From Amycolatopsis vancoresmycina (GTDB lineage Bacteria > Actinomycetota > Actinomycetes > Mycobacteriales > Pseudonocardiaceae), in NCBI RefSeq assembly GCF_000716785.1, contig NZ_JNYY01000024.1, positions 1 through 64,000 of the forward strand: a DNA stretch of 64,000 nucleotides, read 5' to 3'. Position 1 is the first letter of the stretch; each line of letters starts with the position of its first letter. The position numbers were made by a program, and so were the translations under genes. Shown here in pieces: positions 34,091-42,940 of the stretch. The notes beneath the pieces were generated by a model. The model saw only the letters and a list, made by a program, of their open reading frames with translations. It had not been told where the DNA came from and did not search any database.

Positions 34091-36034
34091 GCGCACCACC
34101 AGCGTGTCCAGCAGCACGCCGAACGCGACCAGGAACGCGATCTGGGCCATGAACAGGATCGGCAGCACCGCCAGCGCGGCGAAGGTCGCGGCCAGGACGA
34201 CACCGGCCGAGGTGATCACCGGGCCGGTCAGCGTCAGCGCCTTCGCCGTCCCGGCCGCCGGACCGTCCACGAAGGACTCTTCACGGGCGCGCGTCATCAG
34301 GAAGATGTTGTAGTCCACGCCGAGCGTCACCAGGAAGACGAACGCGTAGAGCGGCAGCGACGGGTCGGCCCCCGGCAGGTGGAGCACGTCGTCGAAGACC
34401 AGGGCCCCGGCGCCGAGGGTCGCCAGGTACGACAGCACCACGGTCGCCACGAGGACCAGCGGCAGCAGGACGGCCCGCAACAGGAGCACCAGCACGAGCA
34501 GGACCACCCCGAGCACCGCCGGGATCACCACGACCCGGTCGCGCTCGGCGGCGTCGCGGATCTCGGCCTGGATCGCCGCCTGGCCGCCCACCAGGACGCC
34601 GGGAACGCCTGCCACGGCGGCCCGGACGATCCCCGGTCCGGCCGCTTCCGGGACGTTCACCGAGACGTCGAGTTCGACCTTCCCGTCCGCCTGCCCGGTA
34701 CCGGGGTGCACCGCCGTCACCCCGGGCACCGCGCGGATCCTCGCCGCCACTTCCGCAGCTCGCTCCTGCGGGGCGATGACGACGACCGGGCTGCGCTCGG
34801 CACCCGGGAAGTGCGCGGCGAGGACTTCCTGCCCGGACACCGCGTCGCTCGGGCCGAGGAAGACGTCGGCGGGCGGCACGCCGTCCGCCCGCAGCAGCGG
34901 CACGAACGCGGCCAGCCCGGCGAGCACGAGCGCCGTGCCGGCCCAGACGAGCCGGGGCCGGCGGCCGACCAGCCGGGCGACGCGTTCCCAGCGCGTGCCC
35001 CGTGACCGCCGGTGCCGCGGCCAGAAGGCGGCCCGCCCGAGCAGCAGCAGCGCCGCCGGGAGGAACGTCAGCGACGACACCAGCGCCGAGACGATCCCGA
35101 TCGCCGCGACCGGGCCGAGCCCGCGGTTCGACGACAACGCGCTCAGCAGCAGGCAGCACAGGCCGAGCACGACGGTCCCGGCGGAGGCCACAATGGACTC
35201 CGCGACCCGGAACGCCGCTTTCAGGGCGCTCCGGTGGTCCGGCCGGGCCGCGAGCTCCTCCTGGTACCGGGCGATGAACAACAGCGCGTAGTCGGTGCAG
35301 GCACCGAAGACGAGGATGAACAGGATGCCCTGCCCCTGCCCGCTGAGGGTGAGCACGCCCTTCGCGGCCAGCGGGTACACGACGCTCGACGCGGCGATCA
35401 GCGCGAGGCCCGCGGAGGCCAGCACCACCAGCGGAAGCAGCGGGCTGCGGTACACCGCGACCAGGACGGCCACGACGAGCAGGGCCGTGACGGCCAGCAG
35501 CGACCGGTCCACGCCGGAGAAGACGGCACCGAGGTCGGCGGTGAACCCGGCCGGCCCGGTGACCTGCACCGCGAGCCCCGGCGGCAGGCCGGCCGCGACG
35601 ACGTCCCGCATCCGCTGCACGGTCCGCCCGGCTTCGAAGCCGTCCGCCGCCACGACCGGGGCGACGACCAGCGCGGCCTTGCCGTCGGCCGAGAACACGG
35701 GCGGGGCCACCGGTCCCGCGAGCCCGGCCAGGCCGGTCAGGCGCCGGCCGGTCCCGCCCGCGACGACCCGGTCGCCGTCGCGCAGACCGTCCGCCCGGCT
35801 GTAGACCACCCAGGCCGGCTGCACCGGGCCGCCCGAAAGCCGTTCCTGCAGCCGCGCCACCTCGGTGGCCTCGGCCGCGGCCGGGAGGAACGAGACGCCG
35901 TCGTTGTGCTGGACCTCGTCGAGCCGGCCGGGAAGACCGCCGGCCAGCACCCCGGCCACCAGCCAGCCGGCGACCACCAGCGCCGGCACCAGCCACCGGC
36001 GGGCGCGGGTGCCACCGCCCGGATCGACCACCAT
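34010..36034 (-). CDS. MMPL/RND-family lipid exporter
   Basis: A 674-residue membrane protein with the MMPL layout: one N-terminal helix (ALVVAGWLVAGVLAGGLPG), a first periplasmic domain, a five-helix bundle (with FGACTDYALLFIARYQEELA), then a repeat of helix, periplasmic domain and bundle (TLGVDYNIFLMTRAREESFV). The Asp-Tyr pairs (TDYAL, VDYNIF) are the proton-relay positions of MmpL/RND proteins. ATG 36034 has a strong GGAGGTG ribosome-binding site. It converges on the MFS gene with an 81-base 3' overlap. It is a likely exporter of the PKS/FAAL lipid product. Confidence 0.9.
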   Translation of the reverse strand: MVVDPGGGTRARRWLVPALVVAGWLVAGVLAGGLPGRLDEVQHNDGVSFLPAAAEATEVARLQERLSGGPVQPAWVVYSRADGLRDGDRVVAGGTGRRLTGLAGLAGPVAPPVFSADGKAALVVAPVVAADGFEAGRTVQRMRDVVAAGLPPGLAVQVTGPAGFTADLGAVFSGVDRSLLAVTALLVVAVLVAVYRSPLLPLVVLASAGLALIAASSVVYPLAAKGVLTLSGQGQGILFILVFGACTDYALLFIARYQEELAARPDHRSALKAAFRVAESIVASAGTVVLGLCCLLLSALSSNRGLGPVAAIGIVSALVSSLTFLPAALLLLGRAAFWPRHRRSRGTRWERVARLVGRRPRLVWAGTALVLAGLAAFVPLLRADGVPPADVFLGPSDAVSGQEVLAAHFPGAERSPVVVIAPQERAAEVAARIRAVPGVTAVHPGTGQADGKVELDVSVNVPEAAGPGIVRAAVAGVPGVLVGGQAAIQAEIRDAAERDRVVVIPAVLGVVLLVLVLLLRAVLLPLVLVATVVLSYLATLGAGALVFDDVLHLPGADPSLPLYAFVFLVTLGVDYNIFLMTRAREESFVDGPAAGTAKALTLTGPVITSAGVVLAATFAALAVLPILFMAQIAFLVAFGVLLDTLVVRSLLVPAVAVHLGRWGWWPGRVGRHAC

Positions 36035-36298
36035 CGACACACCACCTCCGGTGCTTCCCCTGGCGGACACCTAACCGGTGGCCGGTCGCGGCCGACAAGA
36101 GCGAGCACGGGGAAAGCGCCGGAATTGAGTGTCCACATCGGACTTTCTGTCACCGGGGAACAGTCTGCGGCGGCGGCCGCGGAGGTCCCTTGCCCGGCCG
36201 GGACGCCGGTGCGACGCTCGGTTCCGCCCGGCGGCGGTTTCCGCCGGGCGTTCCCCGCCATCGCGGTTCTCCTTTCCGAGCAAAGGTGTTGATAGTCC

Positions 36299-36961
36299 AT
36301 GAGCTCAGTCTTCGGCAGCGCAGCCCGGCTGCTCACCGTCTGCACCACGGTCGTCCTCGCCGGCCTCGGCGTCGTCGTCGCCGCACCGGTCGCCTCGGCC
36401 GCCGCGTGCACCGACATCGACGTGTCCTACGCCCGCGGCACCTTCGAACCCGGCAGCCTCGGCTTCATCGTGGGTGACCCGGTGTACTCGGCGGTGCAGA
36501 GCCGGCTGCAACCACGCTCGGTGAGCAGCTACCAGGTGAACTACCCGGCGGACCTCACCGAGCCGGCCTCGGTCCAGCAGGGCAACCGCGACCTGGTCAA
36601 CCACGTCACGAGCCAGGCCGCGGCCTGCCCCCGGCAGCGCTTCGTCCTGGCCGGCTACTCCCAGGGCGCCAACGTGGTCGACAACTCCATCGGCGTCAGC
36701 AGCGACGGCGTGATCGTCGGCGGCCCGATCGTGGCGACGATCCCGGCCTCGATCGCCCCGCGCGTCGCCGCGATCCTGCTGTTCGGCAACCCCATCCGGT
36801 CGGACGGCCGGAGCGTCACGGGCCTGTACGAGAGCCGCACCAAGGACTACTGCGCCGACGGCGACCCGATTTGCCAGTTCCTCGGCACGAACCCGCTGGC
36901 CCACTTCAGCTACGGCGGAAACGCCGCCGACGCGGCCGAATTCGTGGCCGGCAAGGTCTGA
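36299..36961 (+). CDS. secreted cutinase-family esterase
   Basis: A 220-residue exoenzyme. The signal peptide (SAARLLTVCTTVVLAGLGVV, cleavage near ASAA) is followed by a cutinase fold: ACTDIDVSYARGTFEPG, nucleophile FVLAGYSQGANV, the Asp in CADGDPICQF, and the His in LAHFSYGG. The disulfide cysteines are in the expected places. Mycobacterial cutinase-like proteins act on lipids and esters at the envelope. It is divergent from the MMPL exporter gene (264-base shared promoter region), suggesting a link to the lipid locus, though action on plant cutin is equally possible. Confidence 0.9.
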   Translation: MSSVFGSAARLLTVCTTVVLAGLGVVVAAPVASAAACTDIDVSYARGTFEPGSLGFIVGDPVYSAVQSRLQPRSVSSYQVNYPADLTEPASVQQGNRDLVNHVTSQAAACPRQRFVLAGYSQGANVVDNSIGVSSDGVIVGGPIVATIPASIAPRVAAILLFGNPIRSDGRSVTGLYESRTKDYCADGDPICQFLGTNPLAHFSYGGNAADAAEFVAGKV

Positions 36962-38176
36962 TCAGTCCCTTGTGGACTCAGGATCGAACGGGCTCGCACC
37001 GGAGCCGCCCGCCGGCGGGCGGCTCCGGTCGCCGAAGCGGTCCGCCACCCAGTCGGCGACGAAGGTGCTGACGTGGGGCAGGTGGTCGAGTCCGATGTGT
37101 TCCGTCGCCCCTTCTTCGGGGGTGAAGACGCGCAGTTCACGCCGCGGCGAGTTGACCGCCTGGTCGTGGGAGCGGTAAGCGTATTCGAGCGGAATCTGGC
37201 GATCGCGCTCGCCGTGCGCGATCAGGAACGGCACGGTGATCTTCTCGACCACGCCGTCGAGGTGCACGTCGTCCGCGAAGGCGATGAACGTGTCGAGGTC
37301 GTCGTGGCCCCACACCCACAGCACGTGCTCCCAGTAGTGCGGCACCGGCCGTTCGCCTTCGCGTTCGAGGCGGCGGCGCTGCACCGCGCCCCAGTTGTGG
37401 TTGGCACCCCAGGCGACGCACAGCGCGAACCGCTTCTCGAAGGCGGCGGCGCGAGGCGCGTAGTAGCCGCCGAGGGACCAGCCGACGATCCCGATCCGGC
37501 CGCTGTCCACTTCGGACCGCGTTTCGAGCCAGTCCACGGCCGCCGCCGCCCAGGCTTCGGCGTCGATGCGGGCGGTGAGCCCTTGCAGGCGAAGGGCTTC
37601 GCCGGTGCCGGGCTGGTCCAGCATCAGGCACGAGATCCCGCGCTCGGCGAGCTCCCGCCAGTGCGACGAGCTGTACATGTGCTCCTTGGTCGAGTCCAGG
37701 CCGTTGACCAGGACGATCACCGGCGCCGGTCCGGTGTCGGTGGCCGGGGCGAGGGAGAGGTAGGCCGGCAGGGTCGTGCCTTCGTACGGGATGGCCACCC
37801 GGGAGATCCGCCGGTCGCGCAGGTCGAAGGCCTTCTGTGCGAGGTCGAGCACCCGCCGGTAGGCCGGCAGCCGGTTCGGGTCCGAGTGGGCGAGCATGCG
37901 CTCGGCCTGGCAGAGGTAGTTCGTGGCGCGGAAGTACAGTTCGCCGGCGGTGCGGGTGTGCCCGGCCTTTTCGGCCTGTTCGGCTTGGGTCACGAGCTGG
38001 TCGGTGAGCGCGGTCCAGGCGCGGAGGAAGTCCGGCGTACCGGCGTCCGAGCCCTGGGCGGCGGCCTCGCGGATGGGCCGGCAGGCGCGGTCGACCTCGT
38101 CGATCAGGCCACCGCTGTTGAGCGCGGCGACCACGCCGAGGTTCCAGACGTAGTTGCCGGGGAAGTATTCGAACAC
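36962..38176 (-). CDS. alpha/beta hydrolase, FrsA/2,6-dihydroxypseudooxynicotine-hydrolase-like
   Basis: A 404-residue hydrolase. About 120 N-terminal residues form a helical cap-like region (VFEYFPGNYVWNLGVVAALN). The core has VIVLVNGLDSTKEHMY, nucleophile GIVGWSLGGYYAPRAAA, IAHGERDRQIPLE and the His in EHIGLDHLP. This arrangement is shared with C-C bond hydrolases of nicotine-type pathways. The GTG at 38176 has a GAGAGG site. It is the last gene of the ring-cleavage operon, so C-C cleavage of the ring-fission product is a reasonable inference. The final about 20 residues are encoded across a perfect terminator palindrome and look like an unselected tail. Confidence 0.85.
   Translation of the reverse strand: MFEYFPGNYVWNLGVVAALNSGGLIDEVDRACRPIREAAAQGSDAGTPDFLRAWTALTDQLVTQAEQAEKAGHTRTAGELYFRATNYLCQAERMLAHSDPNRLPAYRRVLDLAQKAFDLRDRRISRVAIPYEGTTLPAYLSLAPATDTGPAPVIVLVNGLDSTKEHMYSSSHWRELAERGISCLMLDQPGTGEALRLQGLTARIDAEAWAAAAVDWLETRSEVDSGRIGIVGWSLGGYYAPRAAAFEKRFALCVAWGANHNWGAVQRRRLEREGERPVPHYWEHVLWVWGHDDLDTFIAFADDVHLDGVVEKITVPFLIAHGERDRQIPLEYAYRSHDQAVNSPRRELRVFTPEEGATEHIGLDHLPHVSTFVADWVADRFGDRSRPPAGGSGASPFDPESTRD
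36998..37029. terminator. 32-bp perfect palindrome, terminator hairpin inside the hydrolase 3' end
   Basis: A perfect inverted repeat with arms ACCGGAGCCGCCCGCC and its complement. It begins 37 bases after the cutinase stop and lies within the last codons of the convergent hydrolase gene. It should end cutinase transcription; for the hydrolase it is read as codons. Confidence 0.75.
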
Positions 38177-38187
38177 GGGACTGCCTC

Positions 38188-38910
38188 TCAGGTTCGGGCG
38201 GCTTCGCTGATCGACTTGACGCCGCCGTGCGCGGTCAGGCCGCCGTCGACGGGGATCTCGGCGCCGGAGATGAAGGAGGCCGCGTCGCCGATCAGGAACG
38301 CGACCAGCGCGGCGACCTCCTCGGCGGTGCCGGTGCGGCCGAGCGGGGTTTCGGCGATGTTCGCGGCCCGGAACCCGGGCGGCGCCGACGCCGTCATCGG
38401 GGTTTCGATGTATCCGGGGTGCACGGCGTTGACACGGATGCCCCGGCCGCCCAGCTCCAGGCAGGCGGCCTTGACGAAGCCGCGCAGCGCCCACTTGCTC
38501 GCGGTGTAGGCGACCGGGTAGTGCCCGGTCAGCGCTGCGGCCGAACCGGTCACCACGATCGAGCCGCCGGGCGGCATCAGCGGCACCACCGCCTGCACCG
38601 CCCGCACCGCGCCACCGACGTTGACGTCCTGCACGCGCGCCAGGTCGGCCGCGTCCAGCTCGCCGAGCCGGGCCCGCCAGGTGACGCCCGCGGCGACGAC
38701 GAGCCCGTCGACCCGATCGAGGCTCGCGGCGAGCCCGGCCCAGCCGTCGTCGCCGGTGACGTCGAACCGGTGGTGCTCGACCCCGGGCAGCCCGGGGGCT
38801 TCGGTGCGGTCGACGCCGATCACCTGCGCCCCTCCGGCGGCCAGCAGCCGTGCCGTCGCCGCGCCGATGCCCTGTGCCGCACCGGTGACGACCACGACCT
38901 TGCCGGTCAT
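38188..38910 (-). CDS. short-chain dehydrogenase of the ring-cleavage operon
   Basis: A 240-residue classical SDR. Cofactor motif TGAAQGIG, Asp in VIGVDRTEA (NAD preference suggested), Ser in SIVVTGSAAAL, catalytic VAYTASKWALRGF (Tyr-x3-Lys), and C-terminal GAEIPVDGGL. The ATG overlaps the end of its upstream neighbour, an FAH-family gene (ATGA). It is likely to oxidise an alcohol or dihydrodiol intermediate of the operon. The substrate is unknown. Confidence 0.88.
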   Translation of the reverse strand: MTGKVVVVTGAAQGIGAATARLLAAGGAQVIGVDRTEAPGLPGVEHHRFDVTGDDGWAGLAASLDRVDGLVVAAGVTWRARLGELDAADLARVQDVNVGGAVRAVQAVVPLMPPGGSIVVTGSAAALTGHYPVAYTASKWALRGFVKAACLELGGRGIRVNAVHPGYIETPMTASAPPGFRAANIAETPLGRTGTAEEVAALVAFLIGDAASFISGAEIPVDGGLTAHGGVKSISEAART

Positions 38911-39794
38911 CGCGACCGCTTTCCCGGCCGGGGCCGGGCCGGGCGGACCGGTGGCAGCTCGACGCCGGGCACGACCGTGTTGCGGATCGTTCCGATCCCT
39001 TCGACCGTCATCTCCACGACGTCACCAGCCCGCAGCGGCTCCACAGTTCCGCCGCGGCCCCACAGTTCCGCCAGGCAGCCGCCGTTGCCGCAGGTTCCGG
39101 AACCCAGGACGTCTCCCGCGCGCAGGCGAGTGCCCCGGCCGGCGTACGCCGCCAGTTCCTCGAACGGCCAGCCCATGTTGGACAGCAGGTCCTGCCCCAC
39201 CTCCACGCCGTTGACCGCCACCCGCATCTCCAGCGCCAAGAAGCCGTCCGGGTCGCGGTAGGGCTCGAGTTCGTCGGCCGTGACGAGCCATGGGCCGAGG
39301 GTCGTGGCCGAGTCCTTGCCCTTGGCCGGCCCGAGGTTGACCTTCATTTCGCGGCGCTGCAGATCCCGGGCGGACCAGTCGTTGAGGATCGTGTAGCCGA
39401 AGATCCCGTCCGGACCCAGCACCGCGGCGACCTCCAGCTCGAAGTCGAACAGCCGCGAGCCCGGCGGGATCGGCACGTCGTCGTGCGCGCCGAGCAGCGC
39501 ACCGGGATTGGTGAAGTAGAACGTCGGTGCCTCGTACCACTCGGGTGGCACGGAACCCGGCGCCACCATGCCTTCGACGTGTTCCTCGAACGCCACGAAG
39601 TCCCGGACGCTCGGCGGATCGAGCGGCGGCAGCAGCCGCACCTCGGCCACCGGCACCGGGGGTCCGCTGGGGACGGCCGGCCGGCCGCGGATCACGTCGA
39701 GCACGGTCACCCCGGCCGGGAAAGCGTGGACGCCGTCGCCGGAGACGACGCCCGCGTGCACGGTACCGCCGTGCTCGTAGGTGGCGAAGCGCAT
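38907..39794 (-). CDS. fumarylacetoacetate hydrolase-family enzyme
   Basis: A 295-residue FAH-fold protein. The metal-binding acids are visible as Glu119 and Glu121 (LFDFELEVAAVLG) and Asp139 (ILNDWSARDLQ). Downstream are NLGPAKGKDSATTLGPWLV and GSGTCGNGGCLAELWG. The ATG shares a base with the dioxygenase stop. Family members hydrolyse, decarboxylate or isomerise ring-cleavage products (oxaloacetate/2-hydroxyhepta-2,4-diene-1,7-dioate type), which fits its position straight after an extradiol dioxygenase. The exact reaction is not determined. Confidence 0.88.
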   Translation of the reverse strand: MRFATYEHGGTVHAGVVSGDGVHAFPAGVTVLDVIRGRPAVPSGPPVPVAEVRLLPPLDPPSVRDFVAFEEHVEGMVAPGSVPPEWYEAPTFYFTNPGALLGAHDDVPIPPGSRLFDFELEVAAVLGPDGIFGYTILNDWSARDLQRREMKVNLGPAKGKDSATTLGPWLVTADELEPYRDPDGFLALEMRVAVNGVEVGQDLLSNMGWPFEELAAYAGRGTRLRAGDVLGSGTCGNGGCLAELWGRGGTVEPLRAGDVVEMTVEGIGTIRNTVVPGVELPPVRPARPRPGKRSR

Positions 39795-40720
39795 CAGACC
39801 GGGGGCGCCACGAACAGGCCCTTGTCCGGGTCGTTGAAGGATTTCCGCGCGACGAACTCGTTCATCGCGTTCGCCGTCCCCCACTGGTCGGACACCTCGG
39901 GGTCGCTGAAGTCGTACAGGTGCGGGTGCCAGGTGTCCTCGTCGACCAGCTCCAGCTCGGTGGTGTACTCCATCGTGTTGCCGTGCGGGTCGAGGAAGTA
40001 GCTGAAGGTGTTGTTGCCCGCCAGGTGGCGGCCCGGCCCCCAGATCTTCTCGACGCCGGCGCGCAGCAGGCGGCCGGTGCCGCGCATGTACTCGTCCAGC
40101 CCGCGCATCTCGAACGACACGTGGTGCAGCGCCGGGTGCGGGCCGCGGGCGATGGCCATGCTGTGGTGCCACTCGTTCACCCGCAGGAACCACATCATCT
40201 CCCCCATCCGCGGGTGCATCAGGATGTCCGAGAGCCGGAACCCGAGGTGCTTCTCGTAGAACGCCCGGGTCGCCTCCGGGTTCGCCGAGTTGATCACCAC
40301 GTGGGACAGGCGGACCGGGACCGCCTCGCCCGCTTCGATCCGGCGGTGGGCCCGCACGGCGACGTCGGCGCTGATCTCGATGGTGCGGCCCTCGTTGTCG
40401 AAGAACCGGAACCCGTAGCCGCCGCCCGGGGTGTGCAGCGCCCGGGGTTCGTGGACGAGGGTGACCCCTTCGGTGGCCAGCCGCCCGGCCAGTATGTCCA
40501 CATCGGACACGGTGGCGACGCCGAACGCGATCAGGTCGATCCGCTTGTCGTCGGCCTGGCGCAGCCGCACCACGTACTGCTCGGGCGAGCCTTCCGCAGC
40601 GAGGAATGCGACGCCGGTGTCGGTGTGCTCGGTCTTGAGGCCCCAGGCGCCGGTGTAGAAGTCGCGCTGGCGGGCCAGGTCCGGCACGGCGAGGTCGACG
40701 TGCCGCAGGTGGGTGATCAT
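39794..40720 (-). CDS. extradiol ring-cleavage dioxygenase (VOC, type I)
   Basis: A 308-residue protein of two vicinal-oxygen-chelate domains. The second carries the iron triad His140 (RLSHVVINS), His200 (ALHHVSFEM) and Glu251 (GNTMEYTTE), as in catechol 2,3-dioxygenase and 2,3-dihydroxybiphenyl dioxygenase. It opens a dihydroxylated ring next to the hydroxyls with O2. It is followed at once by the FAH-family gene, with the FAD monooxygenase gene 20 bases before it, giving hydroxylate-cleave-hydrolyse order. The ring substrate is unknown. Confidence 0.9.
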   Translation of the reverse strand: MITHLRHVDLAVPDLARQRDFYTGAWGLKTEHTDTGVAFLAAEGSPEQYVVRLRQADDKRIDLIAFGVATVSDVDILAGRLATEGVTLVHEPRALHTPGGGYGFRFFDNEGRTIEISADVAVRAHRRIEAGEAVPVRLSHVVINSANPEATRAFYEKHLGFRLSDILMHPRMGEMMWFLRVNEWHHSMAIARGPHPALHHVSFEMRGLDEYMRGTGRLLRAGVEKIWGPGRHLAGNNTFSYFLDPHGNTMEYTTELELVDEDTWHPHLYDFSDPEVSDQWGTANAMNEFVARKSFNDPDKGLFVAPPV

Positions 40721-40740
40721 CTCGTTCTCCTCCGGAGGGC

Positions 40741-41871
40741 TCAGGCGGGCTCGACGACGAGGGCGGCGATCCGGGCGATCAGGCCGGGGACATCGCCCTG
40801 TTCCCGGCCGAGGAGCCACTGTCCGAGCTGGACGGACGCCTCGACCACCGTCGCCGCCCGCGCGCAGCGGCGGTCGGCGAACTCCGTCCAGACGCGGTCG
40901 TCGAGGGTGTCCGCGGCCAGCAGCAGCTCGGTCAGCACGGCGGCGTCTTCGAGGGCCTGGGCGCCGCCCTGGGCCAGGGTCGGCGGGCAGGAGTGCGCGG
41001 CGTCGCCGATCAGCACCACGCGCCCGCGGTGCCACGGCGCCGGGAGGACGTGGGTCTCGAACAGGGTGTAGTTGACCCGGGACGCATCCGTGAGCGTGGC
41101 CCGGACGTCGTCCCACGGGCCGTGGTACGCCGAAGCGAGCTCGCGCATGGTCGCGAGCTGCTCGGCCGGGGACAGGCCGCTGCGGTCCTGCGCGGCCTCG
41201 ACGACGTAGGCGTACAGCGTGTCCTCGCTGGTCGGGCAGTACCCGGCGATGTAGGACGGGCCGCCGTAGAACAGGTCGGTCCGGGTCACCGAGGCCGGAC
41301 GCGGGCCGAACGCGCGCCAGATGCCCATGCCCGTCGGCCGGACCCCGGCCTCGATGCCCAGCAGCCCGCGGACCGCCGAGCGGATCCCGTCGGCGCCGAC
41401 GACGAGGTCGTAGCGGCGGGCCGAGCCGTCGGAAAACGTGACGTCGACGCCGTTCGCGTCCTGGGCCAATGCGGTCACCGTGAGTCCGAATTGGACTTCG
41501 ACCCCGGCCGAACCGGCGCGCTCGTGCAGGATCCGCGCCAGGTCCGGCCGGGGCATCCCCACCGTCGCCGGCAGGTCGGGGCCGCCGGTCCGGACGTCGG
41601 GGAGCTCGGCGAGCAGCGTCCCGGCGGGGTCGGGAGCGCGCAGGCCAAGACTGTCGAAACGGTACCCGTGCGCCTGGACCGCTTCCCAGACGCCGAGCTT
41701 GCGCAGCTCACGCAAAGCGTTGCCCTGCAGGGTGATTCCGGACCCGACGGCGGTGATGTCCGGCTTGAGCTCGACCAGGTCGACCGCGACGCCGTGGTCG
41801 GCCAGGTGGATCGCGGCGGCGGTGCCGGCGAGGCCACTGCCGACCACGAGGACGGTGTGCACGGCGGGCAT
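40741..41871 (-). CDS. class A FAD-dependent aromatic monooxygenase
   Basis: A 376-residue single-component flavin hydroxylase. The FAD Rossmann motif is VLVVGSGLAGTAAAIHLADHG, the DG motif is LVVGADGIRSAVRGL, and the GD motif is RVVLIGDAAHSCPPTLAQG. ATG 41871 has an AGGAG site. It probably hydroxylates an aromatic or heteroaromatic ring with NAD(P)H and O2 to prepare it for the dioxygenase next in the operon. Confidence 0.9.
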   Translation of the reverse strand: MPAVHTVLVVGSGLAGTAAAIHLADHGVAVDLVELKPDITAVGSGITLQGNALRELRKLGVWEAVQAHGYRFDSLGLRAPDPAGTLLAELPDVRTGGPDLPATVGMPRPDLARILHERAGSAGVEVQFGLTVTALAQDANGVDVTFSDGSARRYDLVVGADGIRSAVRGLLGIEAGVRPTGMGIWRAFGPRPASVTRTDLFYGGPSYIAGYCPTSEDTLYAYVVEAAQDRSGLSPAEQLATMRELASAYHGPWDDVRATLTDASRVNYTLFETHVLPAPWHRGRVVLIGDAAHSCPPTLAQGGAQALEDAAVLTELLLAADTLDDRVWTEFADRRCARAATVVEASVQLGQWLLGREQGDVPGLIARIAALVVEPA

Positions 41872-41896
41872 GGGACTCCTTCGTCCGATCCGGGAG

Positions 41897-42859
41897 CTAC
41901 TTGACGGCGATCGGGGCGACCGGCGCACCGACCGCGCCGGTCACCGGCAGCGGGTCGGCGGTCAGCCAGAACTCGTACCGGCCGTCGGCGGCGCAGTCCG
42001 CAGCCAGCGCGTCGAGGTCCCACATCTCGCCGAGGTACAGCCCGATGTGCGGGATGGCGACCTGGTGCAGCGGCTGGAAGGCGTCGTCGAACTCGTTGGG
42101 CCGGACCTCGAAGCCCCACGTGTCGGTGGCGATCGCGGCGATTTCGGTGTCGTGCAGCCACTCCGCGGTGGTGAACGACAGCCCGGGCGCGGGCCCGCCC
42201 GCGTAGTCGCCCCAGCCTTCGCGCCGGGCCCGGGCGAGCCGCCCGGTCCGCACCAGGAGCACGTCGCCCCGACCGACACGCGCGGTTTCGCCTTGCGCCG
42301 CAATGGTTTCCTCGAGGTGCGCCACGGTGATCGCGAACCCGTCCGGCAGCTCGCCGTCCGTGCCGAGCGCACGGCCGGCGTCGAGCAGGACGCCGCGCCC
42401 GGCGATCCGGCCCGACGCGGTCTCGATGCCGGTGACGCGGTCGCCTTCGCTGGTGACGACGTCCCCGGCCCGGCGGCCGTTCCACGCCACGCCGTGGTCG
42501 AAGATGTGCCCGAGCCCGTCCCACTGCGTCGACGCCTGCAGCGGCAGGAACACGACGTCGTCGGCGCCGCCGATCCCGTGCGGGAAGCCCTGCGTGCCGC
42601 GCTCGGCGTCCAGGCCGGTGTCCAGCATCGTGTGCACCGGGTTGGTGCGGCGGCGCCAGCCCTTCTGCGGGCCGTCGGCGTCGAAGCGCTGCGCCAGGGA
42701 GAAGCTCGCGCCCCGGCGGACCAGGGCCGCGCCTTCGCGGCGCTTGGTGTCGTCGAGGAAGTTGAGGGTGCCGAGGACGTCGTCGGCACCCCAGCGGCCC
42801 CAGTTGGAACAGCGCTTCGCGGCGGCGGCGATCGCGGCTTCGGGATCGGTGCGGTCCAT
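41897..42859 (-). CDS. cyclase-family (PF04199) metal-dependent hydrolase
   Basis: A 320-residue member of the cyclase/kynurenine-formamidase superfamily. The metal-site region reads QASTQWDGLGHIFDHG, the TQWD variant of the usual GTHxD motif seen in one subgroup. Further on are GRGVLLDAGRA and SFTTAEWLHDTEIAAIATDTWGFE. It is the first gene of the operon, divergent from a LysR gene. Relatives hydrolyse amides or lactams (for example isatin or N-formylkynurenine), so ring opening of a lactam is possible. ATG 42859 is used; a GTG three codons upstream is an alternative. Confidence 0.82.
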   Translation of the reverse strand: MDRTDPEAAIAAAAKRCSNWGRWGADDVLGTLNFLDDTKRREGAALVRRGASFSLAQRFDADGPQKGWRRRTNPVHTMLDTGLDAERGTQGFPHGIGGADDVVFLPLQASTQWDGLGHIFDHGVAWNGRRAGDVVTSEGDRVTGIETASGRIAGRGVLLDAGRALGTDGELPDGFAITVAHLEETIAAQGETARVGRGDVLLVRTGRLARARREGWGDYAGGPAPGLSFTTAEWLHDTEIAAIATDTWGFEVRPNEFDDAFQPLHQVAIPHIGLYLGEMWDLDALAADCAADGRYEFWLTADPLPVTGAVGAPVAPIAVK

Positions 42860-42901
42860 GCCGCTCACAGTGCGGCAGGCCACAGCATCAGGGAAGACGA
42901 A

Positions 42902-42919
42902 ATAGCTAATGCGCGCTAT
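42902..42919. promoter_or_regulatory. probable LysR operator in the divergent promoter
   Basis: Inverted repeat ATAGC-N8-GCTAT in the 81-base gap between the cyclase-family gene and the divergent LysR gene. Position and AT-rich arms in a GC-rich background suit an LTTR recognition site. Confidence 0.6.
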
Positions 42920-42940
42920 CACCCCGGTGGATAACCTGAG

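Noticed and set aside
23407..36961. Interpretation as a true mycolic acid biosynthesis locus
   Set aside because: No AccD4-type carboxylase, no FAS-II genes and no arabinogalactan genes nearby; the synthase has DH and KR domains absent from Pks13. Only the parts list is similar.
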